Positions 51,475 to 59,868 of a stretch of 64,000 bases of DNA are shown here, piece by piece. A program made the translations under genes and the position numbers. The stretch comes from Actinoalloteichus hoggarensis (GTDB taxonomy: Bacteria > Actinomycetota > Actinomycetes > Mycobacteriales > Pseudonocardiaceae). The DNA is taken from assembly GCF_002234535.1 (NCBI RefSeq), contig NZ_CP022521.1, forward strand, positions 62,001 to 126,000, in the 5' to 3' direction. Below the pieces are notes generated by a model. The model worked only from the letters and a program-made list of their open reading frames with translations, was not told where the DNA came from and did no database searches. The first letter of the stretch is position 1; each line of letters starts with the position of its first letter.

Positions 51475-52245
51475 TCAGGTCTGCCGGACGAGGAACGGAC
51501 AGCCGACGAGCCTGCGCAGTTCGACCGACAACTCGGCGACGTCTCGTACCGGTCTGGCGAAGGCCAGCCGCACATCGTGATCGCCGTCGTCGTCCTCGAT
51601 GCGCAGCCGCAGGCCGAGCCGGTCCAGTCCCAACGGTCGCACCCGACCGCCCCGGATCTTCTCGGGAAGATGCCGGGCGAGCATGTCGACGACGTTGCGA
51701 TGCGCACCCTCGAGGTGTCGCAGCCAGCCCGCCTCGAACCGGCAGAACGGGTCCGGGGCGGCCGAGGCGAACTCGGCGACGTCCAGGGGGCCGCTGCTGT
51801 CGGCGTCGGCGAGGACCAGGGAGGCGACCCGCAGCCGGAGGACGACCATGTCGTGTCCGACGTCGAGCAGTCGGGGGTCGGGACGGGTCTCGGCGATGCT
51901 CACCGCGGCTGCTCGTGCCGCCCGCTCGGGCAGGACGCTGAGCAGCCCGCTGATCCACAGCAGCCCGCGGACCGGTTCGCGCAGGGCCACGGGCGCGGTG
52001 TCCGCGACCTCGACCATCGCGGCGAGTTCGCCGCCCGCACCGTGCAGGGCGAGGCCGACGAGCGGATGCCGTCGGGAGAGGATCGCGGACACGGTGCCGT
52101 CGGGGTGCACGTGATGCAGCACGGGGTTCACCCGGGCGGCGCTCTCGATCGCGGGCAGGATGACGGCACGCCCCCGGGTAGCCGTCGACCTGGCTCGTTC
52201 CGCCGCCGTGGGCGACGGGGGCCTGCGACTCGCGTTGACGTCCAC
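51475..52245 (-). CDS. DUF2470-domain protein, possibly iron/heme-related
   Basis: A 256-residue cytoplasmic protein whose start (SRRPPSPTAAERARSTATRG) and C-terminal domain (about 170-245, CRFEAGWLRHLEGAHRNVVDMLARHLP ... RLRIEDDDGDHDVRLAF) match the DUF2470 group found with HugZ-like heme-utilisation proteins. The N-terminal part has split-barrel character (SAILSRRHPLVGLALHG). The GTG at 52245 has the best ribosome-binding site in the area (GGAGGTGAGA); the frame extends 45 codons further without one. An iron-box-like site lies upstream. Role in heme or iron handling is inferred. Confidence 0.82.
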   Translation of the reverse strand: MDVNASRRPPSPTAAERARSTATRGRAVILPAIESAARVNPVLHHVHPDGTVSAILSRRHPLVGLALHGAGGELAAMVEVADTAPVALREPVRGLLWISGLLSVLPERAARAAAVSIAETRPDPRLLDVGHDMVVLRLRVASLVLADADSSGPLDVAEFASAAPDPFCRFEAGWLRHLEGAHRNVVDMLARHLPEKIRGGRVRPLGLDRLGLRLRIEDDDGDHDVRLAFARPVRDVAELSVELRRLVGCPFLVRQT

Positions 52246-52718
52246 TCTCACCTCCAGGACTCCGCGTCGGTGTCCGGCTCGTACGGCTCGCACCGGGACG
52301 CGGGGCGACGTAGACGAGCCGCCCATGCCGATGCCGTGGTCCGTCGAGTCCGGGAGCGGGCGCCGACGAGGAACGACCACGGGTTATTAGGGGAGCCTAA
52401 GTTATTTCGGCGTGGGAGGGAAGCGCGCCGCGCGGGATCGGGCGTCGTAAGGGGGAATCCGCCAGGGTGTCGCCTGCACGCCGGTGCCACCGAGGCCCGA
52501 GGCTCCGGAGTCGGCGAGAAAGCGGTGAGACGGTCCTGACCCCGACGTCCTGGCGGGCGCCGGAGTCCCTCCCTGGTCGGAGACGTCCGCACGGACCGAT
52601 GCCGCGGTGAACGGCCTGCCGCAGGTCTTCGGCGGGAGTCGATGCCTGCGCGCGGGCCGCCGATCCCGAGGACGCGCCGCTGTTCACGTCGAGCCGGACG
52701 CTCGCGCCTCCGGCGGCG
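52246..52718. other. Upstream region of the DUF2470 gene
   Basis: About 470 bp between the DUF2470 start and the hmgA stop, both on the minus strand. It contains the iron-box-like palindrome listed at 52387-52405 in a short A+T-rich patch. I see no gene in it. Confidence 0.5.
52387..52405 (-). promoter_or_regulatory. IdeR/DmdR/DtxR-type iron box
   Basis: The minus strand reads ATAACTTAGGCTCCCCTAA, which agrees with the actinobacterial iron-box consensus TTAGGTTAGGCTCACCTAA at 15 of 19 positions. It sits in an A+T-rich patch 142 bp before the DUF2470 start codon, where a promoter would lie. It suggests iron-dependent repression of the DUF2470/CPBP operon. Confidence 0.6.
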
Positions 52719-53903
52719 TCAGTCCGCCCGGTCCGGGCCACGTCGGGCCCAGGACCAGGCGTAGCGCGGGTCCTCGCAGGCTTCGGCGGCCTCGCCCAGT
52801 TCCAGTGGGCGGAAGGTGTCGACCATGACGGCCGTCTCGTCGAAGTACTCCGCGCCGAGAGAGGCCTCCACCGCCCCCGGCTGCGGGCCGTGGGTGCAGC
52901 CCGCAGGGTGCAGGGACAGCGAGCCGAGCCCGATCCCGGAGCCCTTCCTCGCCTCGTAGTCGCCGCCGACGTAGAACATCAGCTCGTCGGAGTCGACGTT
53001 CGCGTGGTTGTACGGCACCGGCACCGCCTGCGGGTGGTAGTCGACCTTGCGCGGGCAGAACGAGCAGACCACGAAGTTGGGGCCCTCGAAGGTCTGGTGC
53101 ACCGGCGGCGGCTGGTGGACCCGGCCGGTGATCGGCTCGAAGTCGCGGATGTTGAAGACCCACGGGTAGAGGCACCCGTCCCACCCGACCACGTCGAACG
53201 GGTGCCGGGCGTAGGTCAGGCGGGTGAGGCCTGCTCGATGGCGGACCAGCACGGGTACGTCCTCGCCGTCGACGAGCAGCGGGGCCGCGGGGCCGCGGAG
53301 GTCGCGTTCCGAGTACGGCGAGTGCTCCAGGAACTGCCCTCTGGCCGAGAGGTAGCGGCGCGGCGGTCCGATGTGGCCGCTCGCCTCCAGGATCAACAGC
53401 CGCATCGACGGCTCGGGTCTCACCCGGTAGGTGCATGACGTGGGCAGCACGACGTAGTCGCCCTCGCCGACGTCGAGCGCGCCGTAGATCGTCTCCACCG
53501 CGCCACGTCCGGACTGGACGTAGAACAGCTCGTCGCCCACGGCGTTGCGGTACAGGGGACTCGGGGAGGTCGCCTCGACGAAGCAGATCGAGACGTCGGC
53601 GTTACGAAAAAGTTGCCTTCGATGCGTTATGGCATCCGGGTCGCCCGCATCGCGCCAGTTCAACGCCTGGGTACGGAAGTGGCGCGGCTTCAGCGGCAGA
53701 TTCGGCGTGGAGCCGCGCCCGGTCTCCTCGACGGTCTCGGCGTTCACGATGGCGGTGGGAAGATGGCGGTGGTAGAGCAACGAGGAATCAGCGGAGAAGC
53801 CCTCGACGCCCATCAGCTCCTCGGCGTACAGACCCCCGTCTGGCCTGCGGAATTGGGTGTGTCGCTTGGGGGGAATCTCGCCCACGGCGCGGTAGTGCGG
53901 CAC
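52719..53903 (-). CDS. hmgA: Homogentisate 1,2-dioxygenase
   Basis: Ring-cleaving Fe(II) dioxygenase that converts homogentisate (from tyrosine and phenylalanine) to maleylacetoacetate; 394 residues. Cupin-fold landmarks: NAVGDELFYVQSGRGAVETIYG, YVVLPTSCTYRV, WDGCLYPWVFNIRDFEPITGRVHQPPPVHQTFEGPNFVVCSFCPRKVDYHP, and the metal-site region VPYNHANVDSDELMFYVGGDY with LHPAGCTHGPQPG. The start is GTG at 53903 with GGGAG upstream. It is divergent from the unnamed protein of the same locus (gap 68 bp), so a shared regulator is likely. Confidence 0.96.
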   Translation of the reverse strand: MPHYRAVGEIPPKRHTQFRRPDGGLYAEELMGVEGFSADSSLLYHRHLPTAIVNAETVEETGRGSTPNLPLKPRHFRTQALNWRDAGDPDAITHRRQLFRNADVSICFVEATSPSPLYRNAVGDELFYVQSGRGAVETIYGALDVGEGDYVVLPTSCTYRVRPEPSMRLLILEASGHIGPPRRYLSARGQFLEHSPYSERDLRGPAAPLLVDGEDVPVLVRHRAGLTRLTYARHPFDVVGWDGCLYPWVFNIRDFEPITGRVHQPPPVHQTFEGPNFVVCSFCPRKVDYHPQAVPVPYNHANVDSDELMFYVGGDYEARKGSGIGLGSLSLHPAGCTHGPQPGAVEASLGAEYFDETAVMVDTFRPLELGEAAEACEDPRYAWSWARRGPDRAD

Positions 53904-53971
53904 GATCTGCTCCCGGCGTTCGTTATACGGACACCTTTGTTCATTCTGTGGTACGCACTAGCCTCGCAGCC

Positions 53972-54838
53972 GTGTCAAGCGCCGTAGAACTCCATGCGCC
54001 CGGTCCACGCGGTATCCCACCCCTGTTGGCGAGGTTGATCGATGACGCCGCACTGTTCCCACCCGGCAGCGCGAGCATGCCGGATGCGGTACGCCGCCAC
54101 CTCGAGGCCAGGGCAGGAGGAACGGCCGGTGTGCTGGGTCTGTTCCTGTGCCCGGCGTCGAGGCTGTCGGAGCTGATCACCGAGCTGATCAAGGCGAAGC
54201 CGATCCGTCCGGTAGCCCTGTCGCTGGTGATCGACACCGGCCTGGGGGGTGTGCCCAAGGCCGTGTCGATCGTCGAGTCCCGCAGTGAGCTGCTCGCGCT
54301 GCGCATGGTCGAGATGCCCGCTCCCTCCGATCTGGACGAGGTCTGGCTGGAACGTGTCTCGGAGTTCGTCCCCGAGGACGTCATCCGGGTCATCGAACCG
54401 CGTCGCGGCGGTCCCGGCTGGCTGGAGAGCGTGCGGCGGGTCGCCGAGCACGGGTCCTGGCCGAAACTGCGTTGCGGCGGCCAGACGATGGAGGCGTTCC
54501 CCGGCGCCGATCAGGTGGCGGACTTCCTCGCTGTGGCGAGCACCACGGGCCTGCCCTTCAAGGCCACGGCGGGGATGCATCACGCGGTGCGGTACACCGA
54601 CGAGGAGACCGGCTTCACCCACCACGGATTCCTCAATCTCATCGTCGCCACCGCGAGGTCGCTGTCGGGCAAGGACGTCCGCGAGGCCCTGTTGAGCACC
54701 GACGCCGAAGCCCTGGTGAACGAGGCCGAGGCGCTCGGCGACGAGGCGGCCACCGCGGTCCGGTCGGTCTTCGCCTCGTACGGCTCCTGCTCGCTCACCG
54801 AGCCGGTCGAGGACCTGGAACAGCTCGGCCTGCTGTGA
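53972..54838 (+). CDS. Unnamed conserved-looking protein of the homogentisate locus
   Basis: A 288-residue soluble protein of no family I can name. Regular alternation of hydrophobic strands and helices suggests an alpha/beta barrel. Striking segments are IDDAALFPPGSASM, WPKLRCGGQTMEAFPGADQVADF, LPFKATAGMHHAVRY and HHGFLNLIVATARSL. The Lys, Gly-Gly, Lys-Ala-Thr-Ala-Gly and His-His residues look like an active site. It lies between hmgA and fahA, where a maleylacetoacetate isomerase is needed but none is visible; a catalytic or accessory role there is a hypothesis. The GTG at 53972 has no ribosome-binding site, so it may be leaderless. Confidence 0.8.
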   Translation: MSSAVELHAPGPRGIPPLLARLIDDAALFPPGSASMPDAVRRHLEARAGGTAGVLGLFLCPASRLSELITELIKAKPIRPVALSLVIDTGLGGVPKAVSIVESRSELLALRMVEMPAPSDLDEVWLERVSEFVPEDVIRVIEPRRGGPGWLESVRRVAEHGSWPKLRCGGQTMEAFPGADQVADFLAVASTTGLPFKATAGMHHAVRYTDEETGFTHHGFLNLIVATARSLSGKDVREALLSTDAEALVNEAEALGDEAATAVRSVFASYGSCSLTEPVEDLEQLGLL

Positions 54839-55007
54839 GCGACTCGTCTTCTGCCCGCGTCACCGACAGGGCCGGGCGGGTGTCGACGACGGGCGGGCAT
54901 CGCGTCGATCCAGCCGTCGGCGCGGGCAGGGGCGAGTGGCCGCGATTCCGCCAGAAATCGACGAAAAGAGGTTTCCACGGTCGGGACTCCCGAGAGAGGC
55001 TTGACGA

Positions 55008-56213
55008 GTGACCTGGATCGACGTGCCCGGATTCCATGCCGATGCACCGTTCGGACCGCAGACCCTGCCCTATGGGCTGGTGCGGGTGGACGGTCGTCCG
55101 ACGCCTGCGGTGCGAGTCGGTGATCATGCGCTGCCGCTGCGCGGGCTGGCCGATGTGCTGGGGCCTCGGCTGGCGGAGCTGGTGGTTCAGGACTCGCTCG
55201 ACCCGCTGCTGGCGTGTGATGCGTCGATCTGGCGAGAACTTCGGGAGCGGCTGCGCACCTTGACCGCCGAGTCGACGGCGCCGCGTGGTGCCCGGCTGAT
55301 TCCGCTCGGCGACCTGCGCCCGAGCCTGCCGTTCACCGTCGGCGATTACGTGGACTTCTACTCGTCGCGGCACCACGCGGAGAACGTCGGCCGGATCCTG
55401 CGGCCCGATTCGGCGCCGCTGCTGCCGAACTGGACGCACCTGCCGGTGGGCTATCACGGGCGCTCGGGCACGGTGGTCGTCTCGGGGACCGACGTCGTCC
55501 GTCCACACGGACAGCGCAGGCCGCCGGGCACGGAGCTCCCCGTCTTCGGGCCCAGCACCCGGCTGGACATCGAGGCGGAGGTCGGGTTCGTCTGCGGCGG
55601 AGCGGTCGCCGGCGGGGTGTCGACGGCCGAGGCCGAGGACCACGTCTTCGGGGTGGCCCTGGTCAACGACTGGTCGGCCAGGGACATCCAGGCCTGGGAG
55701 TATCAGCCGTTGGGGCCGTTTCTCGGGAAGTCGTTCGCGACGTCGATCGCGGCCTGGATCACTCCGCTGGCGGCCTTCGACCACGCCAGGGTGTCGCCGC
55801 AGGCACCTCCGCACGACCTGCTGGACTATCTCATGGAGGATCGACCCGCCGGGTTGGATCTCCGGCTCGAGATCAGCTGGAACGGCACGGTGGTCAGCAG
55901 GCCGCCGTTCGCGGCGATGTCCTGGTCGTTCGCCCAGCAGCTCGCCCATCTGTCGGTGAACGGGGCTACGGTCCGGCCGGGCGATCTCTTCGCCTCGGGC
56001 ACGGTGTCCGGGCCGCTCCGAGCCGAACGCGGCTCCTTTCTGGAATTGAGCTGGGGCGGTGCGGAGCCGATCGAGCTGGCCGACGGCGCTCGCCGGACCT
56101 TCCTGGCCGACGGCGACTCCGTGGTCGTCACCGCGACGGCCCCCGGCCCGAACGGCTCGGTGGTCGGGCTCGCCGAGGTGGCGGGCACGGTCAGACCCGC
56201 CGCGTCGGCGTGA
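55008..56213 (+). CDS. fahA: Fumarylacetoacetase
   Basis: Last enzyme of homogentisate breakdown: cleaves fumarylacetoacetate to fumarate and acetoacetate. 401 residues with the N-terminal SH3-like domain (TWIDVPGFHADAPFGPQTLPYGLVR) and the C-terminal FAH barrel. Metal and catalytic motifs are DYVDFYSSRHHAENVGRI (catalytic His), LPVGYHGRSGTVVVSGT, LDIEAEVGFV and NDWSARDIQAWEYQPLGPFLGKSF. The start is GTG at 55008 with GAGAGGC upstream. Its last codon overlaps the IclR gene start (GTGA). Confidence 0.96.
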   Translation: MTWIDVPGFHADAPFGPQTLPYGLVRVDGRPTPAVRVGDHALPLRGLADVLGPRLAELVVQDSLDPLLACDASIWRELRERLRTLTAESTAPRGARLIPLGDLRPSLPFTVGDYVDFYSSRHHAENVGRILRPDSAPLLPNWTHLPVGYHGRSGTVVVSGTDVVRPHGQRRPPGTELPVFGPSTRLDIEAEVGFVCGGAVAGGVSTAEAEDHVFGVALVNDWSARDIQAWEYQPLGPFLGKSFATSIAAWITPLAAFDHARVSPQAPPHDLLDYLMEDRPAGLDLRLEISWNGTVVSRPPFAAMSWSFAQQLAHLSVNGATVRPGDLFASGTVSGPLRAERGSFLELSWGGAEPIELADGARRTFLADGDSVVVTATAPGPNGSVVGLAEVAGTVRPAASA

Positions 56214-56932
56214 GCGTGAGGACTGAGGCGATGGTGGCACCGGCCGCGCGGCGGCGACATTCCGGCGGGGCGACGGCCTCGGCGGAGGGCGACGACGTAC
56301 CGGCGGGCAGGGAGCGCTCCCTCACCCTCGAACGCGGGCTCACCCTGCTTCAGGCGGTGGCGGACGCGGAGTCGGACGCGCCGAGCATCAGTGATCTGGC
56401 CGCGGCCATCGGCGCGAGCCGGGCGGCGGTCTATCGGATGTTGGGACCGTTGCAGGCTCGAGGCCTCGTGCGTCGTGAGGGCTCGAAGGTCCGGCTGGGT
56501 CTCGGTGTGCTCCGGCTGGCCAACCGGGTGCTCCCGCAGGTGCGGTTCGCCGCGCTGCCGTCGCTGCGGGTCCTCGCGGAGCAGGTGGGCGCCACCGCGC
56601 ACATCACCGTGGCCGACGGGATGGACGCCCAGGCCGTCGCCGTCGTCGAACCGTCCTGGACGGCGTTCCACGTCTCCTACCGGGTCGGCACCCGGCATTC
56701 GGTGCGCTTCGGGGCGGCTGGCCGGGCGATCGACCTGACGTCGAAGGACGGGCCCTGGGTCGTCTCCTGCGGCGAGCTTCAGACCGGCGCGCACGGGGTG
56801 GCGGCGCCGATCACGGGCGTCGACGGACTGCGGGCCAGCGTGGGTGTGGTGGCGCTGGCTCCGTTGGACGCCGAGGCCGTGGGGCCGCAGGTGCTGCGGG
56901 CCGCGGCGGACATCGCGGCGGCGCTGAGCTGA
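56210..56932 (+). CDS. IclR-family transcriptional regulator
   Basis: A 240-residue regulator. A winged helix-turn-helix (about 37-95, RGLTLLQAVADAESDAPSISDLAAAIGASRAAVYRMLGPLQARGLVRRE) is followed by an effector domain (PSLRVLAEQVGATAHITVADGMDAQAVAVVEP). IclR proteins often sense aromatic breakdown intermediates. The start overlaps the fahA stop (GTGA), so it is in the same operon. It is the obvious candidate to control the hmgA/fahA divergent promoter. The effector domain is somewhat short at the C-terminus. An internal ATG at 56231 is an alternative start. Confidence 0.92.
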   Translation: MSVRTEAMVAPAARRRHSGGATASAEGDDVPAGRERSLTLERGLTLLQAVADAESDAPSISDLAAAIGASRAAVYRMLGPLQARGLVRREGSKVRLGLGVLRLANRVLPQVRFAALPSLRVLAEQVGATAHITVADGMDAQAVAVVEPSWTAFHVSYRVGTRHSVRFGAAGRAIDLTSKDGPWVVSCGELQTGAHGVAAPITGVDGLRASVGVVALAPLDAEAVGPQVLRAAADIAAALS

Positions 56933-57151
56933 CGGGTCCCCGGGTACCCGTGCGGCGCGTTCGCCGAATGCGTGTCGCGTGCCTCGGGCGGCGTGTCGGC
57001 GGAGCGGCCCGCGATCGGGTGCCGACGATCCGGTCGGCCGCCGCGGAGACGGTCCGAGACGGGACCAAGGTCCCGCGTCGACGGGACTCTCGAACCTGAA
57101 GATCACTCATCTACCGCGGCTAGGTTCGCCACGTGCCCTGAAGGAGGCAGC

Positions 57152-58708
57152 GTGGAGATCCTCGACGTGGCGCGGTGGCAGTTCGGCATCACCACCGTCT
57201 ACCACTTCCTGATGGTGCCGTTGACCATCGGACTCGCCCTGCTCGTCGCGATCATGCAGACGGCATGGCACCGCACCGGCGACCCCAGGTACCTGGCGAT
57301 GACCAAGTTCTGGGGCAAGCTGATGCTCATCAACTTCGCCATGGGCGTGGTCACCGGCATCGTCCAGGAGTTCCAGTTCGGGATGAACTGGAGCGCCTAC
57401 TCACGTTTCGTCGGTGACGTCTTCGGCGCCCCGCTGGCCATGGAGGGCCTCGTCGCCTTCTTCGTGGAGTCCACGTTCCTGGGACTGTGGATCTTCGGCT
57501 GGGGCCGCATCTCTCAGCGGCTCCACCTGGCCTCGATCTGGGCCGCCGCACTCGCCACCGTCGCCTCCGCCTACTTCATCCTCGCCGCGAACTCCTGGAT
57601 GCAGCATCCGGTCGGGGTCGAGATCGGGCCGGACGGCGACCCGGTGCTCAACTCGATCTGGGCGCTGTTGACCAACTCCACCGTGCTCGCCGCCTTTCCG
57701 CACACGCTGGCGGGCAGTCTCGCCGTGGCGGGCACCGTCCTCATCGGAGTCTCGGCCTGGCATCTCGCACGGAGGCATCGGAACTCCCCGGTGGACGACC
57801 CGGACCGTCGTGTCTGGCACACGTCCCTGCGATGGGGCGGCTGGGTCGGGCTGGCCTCCTTCGCCGCCGTGGCGGTGTCCGGCGACATCCAGGCCAAGCT
57901 GATGTTCGAGCAGCAGCCGATGAAGATGGCGGCGGCCGAGGCGCTGTGCGAGACAGAGGAACCCGCGGGCTTCTCGATCTTCGCCATCGGGGACCTCAGG
58001 GACCCGAGCTGCGACAACATCGTCAGCGTCACCGTGCCCGCCCTGCTGTCCTTCCTCGCCGAGGGCGACTTCGAGAGCGAGGTCAAGGGCATCGAGGAGC
58101 TGATCCCCGCCTACCAGGAGCAGTACGGATCGCACTATCCCGACGATCCGCGGCTCGGTGAACTCGCGGGCATGCCCATCGACTACGTGCCCTCGCTGCC
58201 GGTGACGTACTGGGGCTTCCGACTCATGATCGGCTTCGGATCGATCGCCGCCGCCGCGGCAGCCGCAGCGCTCTGGTTCACCCGAGGCGGCCGGGTGCCG
58301 AGGTGGCGATGGTTCGCGCCGGTCGCCCTCGCCTCGATCGCCACGCCGTTCCTGGCGAACACCTTCGGCTGGATCTTCACCGAGATGGGGCGCCAGCCGT
58401 TCGTGGTGGTGCCGAACCCGACCGGGGTGGACGGCGTGTACATGTTCACCGCCAGCGCCGTCTCGGCGGGGGTGTCCCTGGGCGAGGCGGTCTTCTCCCT
58501 GGTCGCGCTCACACTCGTCTACGCGGCGCTCGCGGTCGTCGAGCTGTTCCTGCTGATCCGGTACGCCAGGGCCGGGGTCGACGGGGTGATGCGGCCGCCC
58601 TGGGAGAAGGACGACCCGCCGGACGACGATCCGCCGGCCTCCGCCGACGCGGGCGACGACGGGCAACAGAAGGGGCGGGACCAGGATGTCCTCTCGTTCG
58701 CGTACTGA
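57152..58708 (+). CDS. cydA: Cytochrome bd ubiquinol/menaquinol oxidase subunit I
   Basis: Membrane subunit that binds hemes b558, b595 and d and oxidises quinol while reducing oxygen to water; 518 residues. Seen: FGITTVYHFLMVPLTIGLALLVA with the axial His18, GIVQEFQFGMNWSAYSRFVGDVFGAPLAMEGLVAFF, and WGFRLMIGFG. The Q-loop is of the short actinobacterial type. The C-terminus is an acidic cytoplasmic tail. The GTG at 57152 has an excellent AAGGAGG site. It is first of the cydA-cydB-cydDC operon. An inverted repeat CGAACCT/AGGTTCG lies just upstream (57091-57128), of unknown meaning. No Rex site was recognised. Confidence 0.96.
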   Translation: MEILDVARWQFGITTVYHFLMVPLTIGLALLVAIMQTAWHRTGDPRYLAMTKFWGKLMLINFAMGVVTGIVQEFQFGMNWSAYSRFVGDVFGAPLAMEGLVAFFVESTFLGLWIFGWGRISQRLHLASIWAAALATVASAYFILAANSWMQHPVGVEIGPDGDPVLNSIWALLTNSTVLAAFPHTLAGSLAVAGTVLIGVSAWHLARRHRNSPVDDPDRRVWHTSLRWGGWVGLASFAAVAVSGDIQAKLMFEQQPMKMAAAEALCETEEPAGFSIFAIGDLRDPSCDNIVSVTVPALLSFLAEGDFESEVKGIEELIPAYQEQYGSHYPDDPRLGELAGMPIDYVPSLPVTYWGFRLMIGFGSIAAAAAAAALWFTRGGRVPRWRWFAPVALASIATPFLANTFGWIFTEMGRQPFVVVPNPTGVDGVYMFTASAVSAGVSLGEAVFSLVALTLVYAALAVVELFLLIRYARAGVDGVMRPPWEKDDPPDDDPPASADAGDDGQQKGRDQDVLSFAY

Positions 58709-58834
58709 GCCGGAGGCCCTCATCGCGTCGTCACACCGGGGTGCGGCCCGTCCGCCCCATAGTCGCCGGGCGACCCCCGTTCGGCGGCGGGGCCGCGGCC
58801 GCCCCTGCCGCATCGCTCGAGTCGGGAGCTGACC

Positions 58835-59842
58835 ATGGACCTGCCCACCGTGTGGTTCTTCCTCATCGCGACGTTGTGGCTCGGCTACTTCTTCCTGGAA
58901 GGGTTCGATTTCGGCGTCGGGATGCTGCTCGGCATCGGCACCAGGGACGAGAAGGAACGCCGGGTTCTCATCAACACCATCGGCCCGGTCTGGGACGGCA
59001 ACGAGGTCTGGGTGATCGTCGCCGTCGGGGCGACCTTCGCCGCCTTCCCCGACTGGTATGCCGCGCTGCTCTCGGGCGCCTATCTGCCGGTGTTGTTCGT
59101 CCTGCTGAGCCTGATCGGTCGGGGCGTGGCCTTCGAGTACCGAGGGAAGGTCGACGGCGTCCGATGGCGGCGCAATTGGGACCGGGTCATCCAGATCGGC
59201 TCCTGGCTCCCGCCGTTGGGCTGGGGTTTCATCATCACCGCGACGGTCACCGGACTGCCGATCGACGTCAACGGCGATCTCCGGGGCGGGCTGATCGACC
59301 TGGTGCGCGTCGAGACGCTGCTGGGAGCCCTGGCACTCGCCGGCTTCAGCCTGCTGCACGGTGCGGTGTTCCTCGCCTTGAAGACCGACGGCGACATCCG
59401 GTGGCGGATGCAGCGCTTCGCGAGCCGGTACGGGGCGCTGCTCCTGCTGCCGGGCGCGGCCCTGCTGGCGATCGTCCAGTTCCGGCACGGTGCGGCCTGG
59501 ACGGCCGTGATCGCCGGGGTGGCCGTCCTCGCCTCGATCGGCGCTCTGCTCCTGCTGCCCCGGGGGCGGGCGGGCCGGGCCTTCACTCTGTTGGGAGTGA
59601 TGCTCGCCGCAGTGGTGGTGGTTCTGTTCGGATCGTTGTATCCCAATGTCATGCCGTCCACGATCGACTCGATGTTCACCCTGACGGTTGCCGGCGCAGC
59701 CTCCAGCCCCTACACACTTAGCGTGATTACTTGGGTCGCGGCGTTCGGAACGCCCGCGGTGCTGCTCTACCAGGGGTGGACCTACTGGGTGTTCCGACGT
59801 CGGATCAGCACGGCGCACATCCCCGCGGTGCGCGTGCCGTGA
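58835..59842 (+). CDS. cydB: Cytochrome bd oxidase subunit II
   Basis: 335-residue polytopic partner of CydA. Family landmarks: WFFLIATLWLGYFFLEGFDFGVGML, GPVWDGNEVWVIVAVGATFAAFPDWYAALLSG, GRGVAFEYRGK and SSPYTLSVITWVAAFGTPAVLLYQGWTYWVFRRRI. About eight to nine helices. ATG with GGGAG upstream. It is followed directly by the exporter gene needed for bd assembly. Confidence 0.96.
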   Translation: MDLPTVWFFLIATLWLGYFFLEGFDFGVGMLLGIGTRDEKERRVLINTIGPVWDGNEVWVIVAVGATFAAFPDWYAALLSGAYLPVLFVLLSLIGRGVAFEYRGKVDGVRWRRNWDRVIQIGSWLPPLGWGFIITATVTGLPIDVNGDLRGGLIDLVRVETLLGALALAGFSLLHGAVFLALKTDGDIRWRMQRFASRYGALLLLPGAALLAIVQFRHGAAWTAVIAGVAVLASIGALLLLPRGRAGRAFTLLGVMLAAVVVVLFGSLYPNVMPSTIDSMFTLTVAGAASSPYTLSVITWVAAFGTPAVLLYQGWTYWVFRRRISTAHIPAVRVP

Positions 59843-59868
59843 GGGCGTCGACGACGGAGGGGGCGGCC

